This document shows, in pieces, positions 7,530 through 13,734 of a stretch of 14,997 bases of DNA. A program made the translations under genes and the position numbers. The stretch covers positions 1 through 14,997 of the forward strand of contig CAMDGT010000005.1 of the NCBI GenBank assembly GCA_945898025.1. Reading direction: 5' to 3'. This DNA is from Rickettsia typhi (GTDB lineage Bacteria; Pseudomonadota; Alphaproteobacteria; Rickettsiales; UBA1997). The notes beneath the pieces were generated by a model. It saw nothing but the letters and a program-made list of their open reading frames with translations, had not been told where the DNA came from and made no database searches. Positions within the stretch are counted from its first letter, which is position 1. Each line of letters starts with the position of its first letter.

Positions 7530-8789
7530 ATGAAGCAGATTTTAAAATCTCTCCTCAATCGCAACTTTTTAATTATATTCTTTCTAGGAATTTCTAGCGG
7601 CCTGCCCTTGTCACTAATTCTTTCAACATTAAAGGCAATGTTAGTTGATTTAGGAGTAAACATCGCAAATATCGGGCTTTTTTCATTGATTGCATTACCT
7701 TATAATCTTAAAATAATACCTGCCCCAATCATTGACAGCAAAGGGGTGTGGATATTAACTAAATTATTTGGCCATCGCAAATCTTGGCTAATATTAATGC
7801 AATCATTATTAGCAATCGCAATATTAGCACTAGGAATCATAAGCCCAACTGGCAATCTTTATCTTATCTTTACAATCACATTAATCATCGCTAGCCTATC
7901 CGCAACTCAAGACATCGTCATCGATGCTTATCGCATTGAGTTATTAAGCGCCAGTAATCAAGGCGTTGCAACTGGTGTATACATCTATGGCTATCGAATT
8001 GGCATGCTAATTTCTGGTGCTTTAGGGCTAATAATTGCCGAAAAATATGGCTGGACACTGGTATTCCCAGCAATGTCAATAATAATGATATTATTAATTT
8101 TTATTACCATAATCGCAACCGATACTAGAAAAAATTGGGTTGAAAAAAAATATAATTTTAAAAATTGGATAAAAGAAAAAGTCGCTAAGCCTTTTAACGA
8201 GTTCTTGCAAAGAGAATTAGCTATTAAAATTATTTTCTTTATCACTCTATTTAAATTAGCAGATGCCTTTGCCGGAAACCTAACCATGCCTTTCTTGATG
8301 GATATCGGCTTTACAAAAACTGAATTAGCAAAAATTCTTAAAACCTTTGGTTTAATAGCATTATTAATTGGGGTATTTTGCGGCGGAATGATTGTAAAAT
8401 TTGTTAATATTCGCAATAGTTTATGGGTGGCAATAATACTGCAAACGCTTTCTAATCTTGCATTTTGCTATTTATCAAAAATTGGCTATGACGAAGGAGT
8501 ATTATATCGAGTTGTTTTTATTGAATATTTCTGTGGTGGAGTTGGCGATGCAGTATTTGTCGCTTTTCTTAGTCAATTATGCAATAAAGAGTTCAGCGCC
8601 ACTCAATATGCTCTATTTTCCTCTCTTTCTTCGCTGTCACGAAGCTTAATTTCCTCGGTTGCAGGAGTTTTTGCCATAAAATTAGGTTGGTATAATTTCT
8701 TTATTTTTTCAGCAATATTAGCCCTTCCAAGTATTTATCTGATGACAAAAATCTTCTATCAAAAGAAATTGAAAATTGTCCTTAGTTAA
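7530..8789 (+). CDS. ampG: AmpG-like muropeptide permease (major facilitator family)
   Basis: AmpG imports anhydro-muropeptides from the periplasm for cell-wall recycling. The 419-residue protein is strongly hydrophobic, with about 12 membrane segments. AmpG signatures at the N-terminus are FLGISSGLPLSLILSTLKAML and a segment reading LIALPYNLKIIPAPIID, followed by the loop HRKSWL and SATQDIVIDAYRIELL, where AmpG proteins have the conserved QDI..DAYR. It is the last gene of the rpoZ-ggt run. The family is often multi-copy in Rickettsiales, where some copies may carry other solutes, so the exact substrate is inferred. Its TAA is followed 8 bases later by the left inverted repeat of the island. 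Confidence 0.9.
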   Translation: MKQILKSLLNRNFLIIFFLGISSGLPLSLILSTLKAMLVDLGVNIANIGLFSLIALPYNLKIIPAPIIDSKGVWILTKLFGHRKSWLILMQSLLAIAILALGIISPTGNLYLIFTITLIIASLSATQDIVIDAYRIELLSASNQGVATGVYIYGYRIGMLISGALGLIIAEKYGWTLVFPAMSIIMILLIFITIIATDTRKNWVEKKYNFKNWIKEKVAKPFNEFLQRELAIKIIFFITLFKLADAFAGNLTMPFLMDIGFTKTELAKILKTFGLIALLIGVFCGGMIVKFVNIRNSLWVAIILQTLSNLAFCYLSKIGYDEGVLYRVVFIEYFCGGVGDAVFVAFLSQLCNKEFSATQYALFSSLSSLSRSLISSVAGVFAIKLGWYNFFIFSAILALPSIYLMTKIFYQKKLKIVLS

Positions 8790-8797
8790 AACTAGCT

Positions 8798-8836
8798 GTT
8801 AAAATTACGCGTTTATATACTTGACAAACCCAAGTT
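8798..8836 (+). repeat. Left 39-bp imperfect inverted repeat of the island
   Basis: This stretch matches the reverse complement of 9779-9817 at 32 of 39 positions. The core TTACGCGTTTATATA is identical in both; four of the seven differences are C/T transitions and one is G/A. It encodes the last residues of the minus-strand gene 8813-9130, whose stop codon is inside the repeat. Together with the right copy it encloses the two-gene module (outer span 1020 bp). I could not find a clear target-site duplication next to it. Confidence 0.75.
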
Positions 8837-9130
8837 AAAATTAAAAAGATTATTTCTTATTTTTTTCCCATAGTTGTAATATACAATACTCAAGAAGCCA
8901 AATAGAGCTTTGTCCCACAGCGGTTTTGAAGTTTTGATAGTAGAGCCAAGCCATGACGAAAGCGAACAGTAAAAATATGTTAATGGATTGTATTGAATAG
9001 CTATCCTAGCAAGATGACATCTATGTTTAATGTGATTAATCTCATCTTTTCTTGCAACTTCCTTCTTTTGAATTTCATTTTGAATTTCCTTAATAGAAAG
9101 TTGCTTTAAATCTTGTTTTTTATGCGTCAT
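8813..9130 (-). CDS. Small hypothetical protein, candidate toxin partner of the Panacea gene
   Basis: I do not recognise this 105-residue product. The first 40 residues are highly charged and helical (Lys/Glu-rich, coiled-coil-like). The centre and end contain aromatic, moderately hydrophobic stretches: IAIQYNPLTYFYCSLSSWLG (about residues 43-62) and KALFGFLSIVYYNY (about 74-87), which could associate with the membrane but are not long clean membrane helices. I choose the ATG at 9130; a TTG at 9139 would add three residues. If the upstream Panacea frame is restored, that gene stops at 9132-9134, one base before this ATG, so the two would be translationally coupled. Panacea antitoxins pair with very diverse small toxins, several of them membrane-active, which makes this the natural toxin candidate; that is inference from position only. 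The last residues (NLGLSSI) are encoded in the left inverted repeat. Confidence 0.6.
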   Translation of the reverse strand: MTHKKQDLKQLSIKEIQNEIQKKEVARKDEINHIKHRCHLARIAIQYNPLTYFYCSLSSWLGSTIKTSKPLWDKALFGFLSIVYYNYGKKIRNNLFNFNLGLSSI

Positions 9131-9131
9131 A

Positions 9132-9205
9132 TTAGCCAAGTATCAAGGTGGCTATTTGATCTATAGAGCCTTCAAATTCAAATTTAATATCTTCATCAGG
9201 AATAA
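9132..9205 (-). other. Out-of-frame C-terminal extension of the Panacea gene
   Basis: On the minus strand, the frame reached by shifting -1 (or adding one G) in the nine-G run continues GVIIPDEDIKFEFEGSID and QIATLILG and stops with TAA at 9132-9134. It has no internal stop, looks protein-like (acidic, with hydrophobic residues) and ends one base before the ATG of the next gene. The whole protein would then be 177 residues instead of 152. This is the main evidence that the G run, not the TAA at 9206, marks the break. Confidence 0.6.
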
Positions 9206-9664
9206 TTACTCCCCCCCCCTTTTTTTAGTTTCGTCATAATGTTTTTTCCAAGCAGAATTATCACCATTATGTAAAATATCTACCAAATCCCACGCTTTTT
9301 TCTCACCATAAGAGGCACAAGCTATAAAAAGGCTTTTAGCTTTATTTTCTTCAGTAGTTTCATTTATTATTGGTAGCTCTTCAAATTCTCCAGAATCATC
9401 ATCCTTTAGAATAATAGCGCGGGAGTTAATACCAATTGGATTTCTACCGTGATCTTTAAATTCTTTATATACTAGAGGTATAACTGGACCAAGTTTCCAC
9501 GCGTGAATTTCATCGGTAAAAAGCCTTTCATCGAAAAGCGATAGATGAACACCGTAGGCGAAGTATAAAAGTTTTTGTAATTTAAGATTTGTAAGATCGT
9601 TAATTCTTTTTTCGTTTAGCTTCTCTATGATGTAGTTAGTAGCTGCAAAAACTTCTCTAGTCAT
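9206..9664 (-). CDS. Panacea-domain protein (SocA-like, DUF4065), putative antitoxin with shifted C-terminus
   Basis: The Panacea domain is known as a versatile antitoxin module that neutralises unrelated toxins encoded next to it (PanAT systems; SocA of Caulobacter has it too). The 152-residue frame shows the domain clearly: an N-terminal helix (AATNYIIEKLNEKR), the signature LTNLKLQKLLYFAYGVHL (about residues 24-41), FTDEIHAWKLGPVIPLVYKEFKDHG (about 49-73), and a C-terminal helical part ending HNGDNSAWKKHYDETKK. The frame then enters seven A and nine G (minus strand) and stops right after, at RGGE. A -1 shift would add 26 codons and end next to the partner gene, so the true product is probably 177 residues (9132-9664). 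Its promoter is likely within or just inside the right repeat. A regulatory or phage-defence role is possible; antitoxin is the best guess. Confidence 0.85.
   Translation of the reverse strand: MTREVFAATNYIIEKLNEKRINDLTNLKLQKLLYFAYGVHLSLFDERLFTDEIHAWKLGPVIPLVYKEFKDHGRNPIGINSRAIILKDDDSGEFEELPIINETTEENKAKSLFIACASYGEKKAWDLVDILHNGDNSAWKKHYDETKKRGGE
9211..9219 (-). repeat. Nine-G homopolymer (C on plus strand) in the Panacea gene
   Basis: Nine consecutive C on the plus strand, preceded on the minus strand by seven A. In so AT-rich a genome such a run is conspicuous. The in-frame codons are AGG GGG GGG, so a G GGG GGG slippery arrangement exists on which ribosomes or RNA polymerase could slip. Ten (or seven) G would join the Panacea domain to the downstream extension. 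Confidence 0.95.
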
Positions 9665-9765
9665 AATTTTATTTGTTATTTGGATTTATCGGTTTTTGAA
9701 ATTTTTTTAATAACTTTTTTAGGTTCATAATTGTTTTTTAAAAACTTGTTAAACCAGTAGCAGTA

Positions 9766-9794
9766 AGATTAAACTAACGATTTAGGTTTATCAA
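9766..9794 (-). promoter_or_regulatory. Weak candidate promoter of the Panacea module
   Basis: On the minus strand, TTGATA (9794-9789) lies in the right inverted repeat and is followed after 17 bp by TAATCT (9771-9766). The -35 matches well (5 of 6) and the -10 poorly (3 of 6). It would leave a leader of about 95 nt before the gene. If real, each copy of the cassette carries its promoter in its own end. Confidence 0.3.
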
Positions 9795-9817
9795 ATATAT
9801 AAACGCGTAAAATTAAC
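9779..9817 (-). repeat. Right 39-bp imperfect inverted repeat of the island
   Basis: This is the partner of 8798-8836 in reverse orientation (32 of 39 identical). It lies between the Panacea gene and the 3' end of xerD, 12 bases short of the xerD stop. Repeat ends enclosing exactly one small gene pair suggest terminal inverted repeats of a small mobile cassette, although no transposase is encoded inside. Confidence 0.75.
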
Positions 9818-9829
9818 TAAAAACTGCAA

Positions 9830-10873
9830 TTAAAAACCCTTTTTATTTAAAGGGTGAAACATCTGAACTAATTCTTCCAGCCTATCATTGGCAAGATGAG
9901 TATAAATTTCAGTAGTAGAAATCGAGCTATGTCCAAGTAATTCTTGCAATAATCTTAAATCTATACCCGCATTCAATAAATGAGTAGCAAATGAATGTCT
10001 TATGATATGGGGGTGGATTCTAGAAGGGTCTAAGCCTGCAATTACCGCTAACTCTTTTAACATTGAGTTGACTCTTTGCCTTGTTAGGTGCATGTAGCCA
10101 GAAAAAGAAATTTCTTGTTGTAAATCTTTTTTAGCAGAATCTAAATTTTTTATTTCAGATTGACGATTAATTGATTTTTTCTTCTTACTTGCTCTTGTGG
10201 TGCCAACAAAAACCCATTGTGAAGATAAATAACCGCTGACCTCTCTTAATTGTAAATATTGCCATAATTTGGTGGTTGCCGTTTTTCCGATTGGAACCAT
10301 TCTTTCTTTTCCGCCCTTACCTTTAATTAAAAAATAATTTTCTAACCCCGATTTTTTGTTATCATTCATTAAAAATTGCAAATTATCCATTTTTAAAGAA
10401 ACCAACTCACTAACTCTAAGCCCTGAGCTATATAGTATCTCCAATATCACTGAAAGCTTAATGCCAAAATCACTATTATCTTTATCAGCAAACTCCAAAA
10501 TTTTTAACATTTCTTTTTCGGTCAAACAATCTGGGATCTTCTTGGAAATTTTAGGCACCTCTAAGTTTGAGGCATTATTGATAGTAACAATATTTTCACT
10601 TGACAAAAAACGGTAAAAACTTTTTATTGCTGAAATTTTTCTTGCGATTGAAGAAACTGCCAACCCTTGCAGATGAAGATGCTGAAGATATTTTTTTAAA
10701 TCTTCCTGTTCAATTCTAATAATATCAAAAACTTGCGAATCACAAAACTCAATAAATAATCTTAAATCTCTCTTATAGGCTTCAACACTATTAAACGACA
10801 AACCATCTTCAGCCTTAATCTTAGCCAAAAAACTAATTACTAAAGAATTAAAGGAATTTTTATTTTCCTTCAT
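9830..10873 (-). CDS. xerD: Tyrosine recombinase XerD
   Basis: XerD acts with XerC at the dif site to resolve chromosome dimers at division. The 347-residue protein has an N-terminal SAM-like core-binding domain (about 1-105) and a catalytic domain with all expected residues: Arg153 (SSGLRVSEL), Lys186 (KGKGGKER), His289 and Arg292 (HPHIIRHSFATHLL), His315 (LLGHSSISTT) and the nucleophile Tyr324 (EIYTHL). The ending in HP plus a few residues resembles XerD more than XerC. It is longer than the usual 295-310 residues because of a basic insertion of about 30 residues (near 229-258, Lys/Ser/Glu-rich) between Lys186 and the HxxR motif. It follows ffh on the same strand after a 76-bp gap. XerC remains a small possibility. 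Confidence 0.93.
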   Translation of the reverse strand: MKENKNSFNSLVISFLAKIKAEDGLSFNSVEAYKRDLRLFIEFCDSQVFDIIRIEQEDLKKYLQHLHLQGLAVSSIARKISAIKSFYRFLSSENIVTINNASNLEVPKISKKIPDCLTEKEMLKILEFADKDNSDFGIKLSVILEILYSSGLRVSELVSLKMDNLQFLMNDNKKSGLENYFLIKGKGGKERMVPIGKTATTKLWQYLQLREVSGYLSSQWVFVGTTRASKKKKSINRQSEIKNLDSAKKDLQQEISFSGYMHLTRQRVNSMLKELAVIAGLDPSRIHPHIIRHSFATHLLNAGIDLRLLQELLGHSSISTTEIYTHLANDRLEELVQMFHPLNKKGF

Positions 10874-10949
10874 AAATTACCCCTAATTAAATATAATTTT
10901 ACAAACCTTTAACTTCTTAAATTATTTCTTAAAATCATTTTAACGATAA

Positions 10950-12314
10950 TCACATCATACCTTTAAAAGAATCTAAATTTTTTGCATCCATCATCTTTTT
11001 TACTTGATTTTGGTCGATTTTACCAAATTTTTTTAACATTTTTTGCATTTGTTTATATTTTTTTAGCAAGCGATTGACTTCTTGGATATTACTTCCTGAC
11101 CCTTTGGCAATTCTATGCTTGCGAGAAGAATTTAAAATATCGGGGTTATTTCTTTCGGCAACCGTCATAGAAAGAATAAGAGCTTCTTGTAAAGTTATTT
11201 CTTTTTCAAAATGAGTCATTTCGGATAATTTTTCTTTTATCTTGGAGACTCCCGGTAATAAATTGATTATTTTACTGAGCCCTCCCATTTTCTTCATTTG
11301 ACGAATTTGAGAAAGCAAATCATTAAAATCAAACCTTCCTTTATTAATTTTTTTAATTGATTTTTCTATTTCCTCTTGGTCAAAAACCTCCTTAGCCTTT
11401 TCAACAAGGGCAACGATGTCACCCATTCCAACAATTCTTGAAGCAATACCCTGTGGATTAAACTCTTCCAACTCATCTAATTTTTCACCAACTCCAATAA
11501 ATTTAATTGGACATTTAGTTACTGCCCTCATGGTTAAAGCACAACCAGCTCTAGCATCGCCATCGAGACGAGTAAGAATTGTTCCTGTAATTGCAAGGGC
11601 TTGATTAAATTTTTCAGCAATGTTAATTGCATCTTGCCCCATCATTGCATCAACCACTAATAATATTTCTTTTGGATCGATGGCTAATTTTATCTCGATT
11701 AATTCATTAATTAATTCTTGATTAATTGCAGTTCTTCCTGCGGTATCAAGAATTAAAACATCATAACCGCCTTCTGATGCTTGTTTTAAAGCTCTCTTTG
11801 CTATTTCTAGTGGTTTTTGATTTTCAATTATCGGAACAGAATCGGCATTAATTCTTTCTGCTAATATCGCCAATTGCTTTTGAGCAGCAGGGCGATAAAT
11901 ATCAAGAGAAGCTAATAAAGATTTCTTATGTTGTTTTTTTTGTAAATATAAGGCAAGCTTTCCTGAGGTAGTTGTTTTACCAGAAGCCTGAAGCCCTACC
12001 ATTAATATAACGACTGGCGGACGATTATCAAGATTGAGTTCTGATTTTTCACTGCCTAGCAATTTCACTAATTCGTCATTAACAATCTTGACAATCATTT
12101 GACCGGGGTTTACCACCTTGAGAACTTCAGCTCCTAATGCAGATTTTTTAACTTCCTCAATAAAACTTTTAGCGATAGGAAGCGAGACATCGGCTTCTAA
12201 TAAGGCAATTCTAATTTGCCTCATTGTAGAGTCTAGATCATCTTGAGAGATAAATTTTTTACCCGAAATTTGGTCGAATATTTTAGTGATTTTTTTAGAA
12301 AAATTATCAAACAT
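10950..12314 (-). CDS. ffh: Signal recognition particle protein Ffh
   Basis: Ffh, with 4.5S RNA, binds signal sequences emerging from the ribosome and brings them to FtsY at the membrane. The 454-residue length is normal. Domains are N (about 1-90), G (about 95-300) and M (about 320-454). GTPase motifs are G1 GLQASGKTTT (107-116), DTAGR (190-194) and TRLDGDA (248-254); the family usually has G rather than A at residue 110. The M domain has GGLSKIINLLPG, the RNA-binding segment SRKHRIAKGSG (397-407) and Met/Lys-rich helices (QMQKMLKKFG, KKMMDAK). It is the last gene of a tight run; ybgC ends 5 bases upstream of its start. Confidence 0.97.
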   Translation of the reverse strand: MFDNFSKKITKIFDQISGKKFISQDDLDSTMRQIRIALLEADVSLPIAKSFIEEVKKSALGAEVLKVVNPGQMIVKIVNDELVKLLGSEKSELNLDNRPPVVILMVGLQASGKTTTSGKLALYLQKKQHKKSLLASLDIYRPAAQKQLAILAERINADSVPIIENQKPLEIAKRALKQASEGGYDVLILDTAGRTAINQELINELIEIKLAIDPKEILLVVDAMMGQDAINIAEKFNQALAITGTILTRLDGDARAGCALTMRAVTKCPIKFIGVGEKLDELEEFNPQGIASRIVGMGDIVALVEKAKEVFDQEEIEKSIKKINKGRFDFNDLLSQIRQMKKMGGLSKIINLLPGVSKIKEKLSEMTHFEKEITLQEALILSMTVAERNNPDILNSSRKHRIAKGSGSNIQEVNRLLKKYKQMQKMLKKFGKIDQNQVKKMMDAKNLDSFKGMM

Positions 12315-12319
12315 TTGGC

Positions 12320-12736
12320 TTAAGATTTTATTAATAAATTTTTTAAATTTTGTGGAATTCTTTTTGGCTTATGAGTTTCTGCATCTATAGCCACTATTTC
12401 CACCAACATTTTAGTAGTTAAATTTTGATTGCAATGAATTTTTTGATTAATTATCAATGAAGCAATGCTAATTTTTAAAATTTCAACCTCTACACTTAAA
12501 ATATCATCAAGCTTTACTGAAGATAAATATTCAACTTCGCATTTCTTTACTACAAAAAGCAATTTTTTGCTTTTAAAAATTTCATTTTGAGAAATGCCAA
12601 TCGATCTTAAGAAATCAGTTCTCGCTCTCTCGAAAAACTTTAAATAATTAGCATAATAAACCACCCCTCCCGCATCAGTATCTTCGTAATAAACACGATA
12701 ATAAGCAACAAATTTTGCATTTTCCATAATTTTCAA
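12320..12736 (-). CDS. ybgC: YbgC-family acyl-CoA thioesterase
   Basis: YbgC proteins are hot-dog-fold thioesterases that hydrolyse acyl-CoA and are often encoded with Tol-Pal envelope genes. The 138-residue length and the signature YRVYYEDTDAGGVVYYANYLKFFERARTDFLR (about residues 13-44, with the conserved Asp-Thr-Asp and the helix after it) are diagnostic. Start: ATG at 12736 is used; an in-frame ATG at 12727 (MENAKF) would remove three residues and fits the family equally well. It sits 7 bases after lptC and 5 before ffh, with no tol genes beside it, so here it belongs to a folate-envelope-SRP run. The physiological substrate is not evident. Confidence 0.92.
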   Translation of the reverse strand: MKIMENAKFVAYYRVYYEDTDAGGVVYYANYLKFFERARTDFLRSIGISQNEIFKSKKLLFVVKKCEVEYLSSVKLDDILSVEVEILKISIASLIINQKIHCNQNLTTKMLVEIVAIDAETHKPKRIPQNLKNLLIKS

Positions 12737-12743
12737 CAGTTGT

Positions 12744-13163
12744 TTATTTTGTTTTTCTAAGCATTAAAACTGGGTTTTGAGAAAATTGCAATATATCGCC
12801 ATTTTCAATAATTTTTAACTTTCCCGCCTTGATTTTTCCTATCTCGCCATTAGCCTCAACATTTTCTAGATCAATTTCGGATAAATCTTTACTTACCGCT
12901 CTTTGAGCTGATATTTGATAGACTTCTCCCCCCCCCCTATCGAGATCAATTGAAGGATTTAACATTATTTTGTGACCATGAAACTTTTCAAAATTTTTAT
13001 TTTCACTAATAATTTTTATTTCCTTGCTGGTAATTGCCTGATATTGATCATTGATTATTGATATACCAAGAAACATAGTAAAAAAAGACAAAATAACTAA
13101 AAATTTTTTAAATTTAGAATAATTTTTAATTTTTTTTAGAATTTTTTCAGTTCTTATGTCCAT
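12744..13163 (-). CDS. lptC: LptC-like LPS export protein
   Basis: LptC is a bitopic inner-membrane protein whose periplasmic beta-jellyroll passes LPS from LptBFG to LptA. The 139-residue protein has a basic N-terminus, one membrane helix (about 21-37, FLVILSFFTMFLGISII) and then a periplasmic part with the LptC pattern: MLNPSIDL, YQISAQRAV, LENVEANGEIG and an alternating beta pattern to the end (NGDILQFSQNPVL). It is on the short side for LptC, but alphaproteobacterial homologues are divergent. The codons for RGGG include ten consecutive G. It overlaps neither neighbour; folB stops 7 bases upstream of its start. No lptA or lptB is visible nearby, so the assignment rests on the protein's pattern. 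Confidence 0.7.
   Translation of the reverse strand: MDIRTEKILKKIKNYSKFKKFLVILSFFTMFLGISIINDQYQAITSKEIKIISENKNFEKFHGHKIMLNPSIDLDRGGGEVYQISAQRAVSKDLSEIDLENVEANGEIGKIKAGKLKIIENGDILQFSQNPVLMLRKTK
12928..12937 (-). repeat. Ten-G homopolymer (C on plus strand) in lptC
   Basis: Ten consecutive C on the plus strand, read as AGG GGG GGG GGA (Arg-Gly-Gly-Gly) in lptC, in frame. This is the second such run in the window and has the length that the Panacea gene would need to be in frame. One base gained or lost would truncate lptC after about half of the protein. Confidence 0.95.
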
Positions 13164-13170
13164 TTTTTTA

Positions 13171-13518
13171 TTATTTAGCTTGTTCTAAAATTACAGAAAA
13201 AGATTCTACACCCTCAACGGCATTGAGTTTATCAATTTCAACCTTACATTTCAGCACTTTATTATTCTGCGTTATTAAATCTAATATTGCTTTTGCCAAT
13301 TCTTCGATTAAAGAAAAGTGCTTTGAATTCACTATTTTCTTGATTTCAACAGTTATTGCATCGTAATCGACAGTATCGAGAATATTGCCTGTAATTGTTG
13401 AAGATTCATCATTTACACCCATTTCAACATTAATTATAATTTCTCTTGCACTGTTTTTTTCCCAATCATAAATTCCAATAGAAGCATTAATTTTTAAATT
13501 TTTTATTTTAATTATCAT
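13171..13518 (-). CDS. folB: Dihydroneopterin aldolase FolB
   Basis: FolB converts 7,8-dihydroneopterin to 6-hydroxymethyl-dihydropterin and glycolaldehyde in folate synthesis. The 115-residue protein shows the family signatures: the N-terminal GIYDWEK (Glu20), DTVDYDAI (Tyr52), FSLIEELAKAI (Glu72/Glu73 recognise the pterin) and the C-terminal VEIDKLNAVEGVESFSV with Lys97, the expected catalytic lysine. It heads the minus-strand run folB-lptC-ybgC-ffh; gaps between these genes are 5-7 bases. Neighbouring folate genes folK and folP are not in the window. Confidence 0.93.
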   Translation of the reverse strand: MIIKIKNLKINASIGIYDWEKNSAREIIINVEMGVNDESSTITGNILDTVDYDAITVEIKKIVNSKHFSLIEELAKAILDLITQNNKVLKCKVEIDKLNAVEGVESFSVILEQAK

Positions 13519-13635
13519 AAAAATATTGTTAAATATTGAAAAAACTTTAGTAATTTTGAGTGGTTTTTATAAAATATTAAAATTTAATTGATTTTATATT
13601 AACAATTAAGAAAATCGTTTTTAGCCTTTAATTTC

Positions 13636-13672
13636 TAAATTCTACTAAAGCCTATACCAATAGTAGAATTTA
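13636..13672. promoter_or_regulatory. Perfect 12-bp inverted repeat in the divergent folB/qor gap
   Basis: TAAATTCTACTA (13636-13647) pairs with TAGTAGAATTTA (13661-13672) around a 13-base loop. It lies in the 216-bp gap between the divergently transcribed folB and the oxidoreductase gene, about 60 bases before the latter's start. It could be an operator for a dimeric regulator or a leader hairpin; there is no following T run, so an intrinsic terminator is less likely. I see no clear promoter hexamers in the rest of the gap. Confidence 0.45.
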
Positions 13673-13734
13673 TCTCGTAACAGGCTACTTATAAAGTTAA
13701 TCAAAATCAAGATAAATCAACCTCAATAAACATT

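Noticed and set aside
7991..8416. Long minus-strand ORF (141 codons) within ampG
   Set aside because: It is the antisense shadow of a strongly conserved membrane protein gene, with no family resemblance.
8781..8797. Target-site duplication next to the inverted repeats
   Set aside because: Flanks on the two sides share only short AT-rich words such as TTAAAA; none is a convincing direct repeat.
8821..8854. TTGACA at 8821 on the plus strand as a promoter
   Set aside because: No acceptable -10 hexamer at normal spacing, and it would transcribe antisense to the small gene; it is part of the repeat.
10356..10616. Plus-strand ORF within xerD
   Set aside because: Antisense to the XerD core with catalytic Arg; a shadow ORF.
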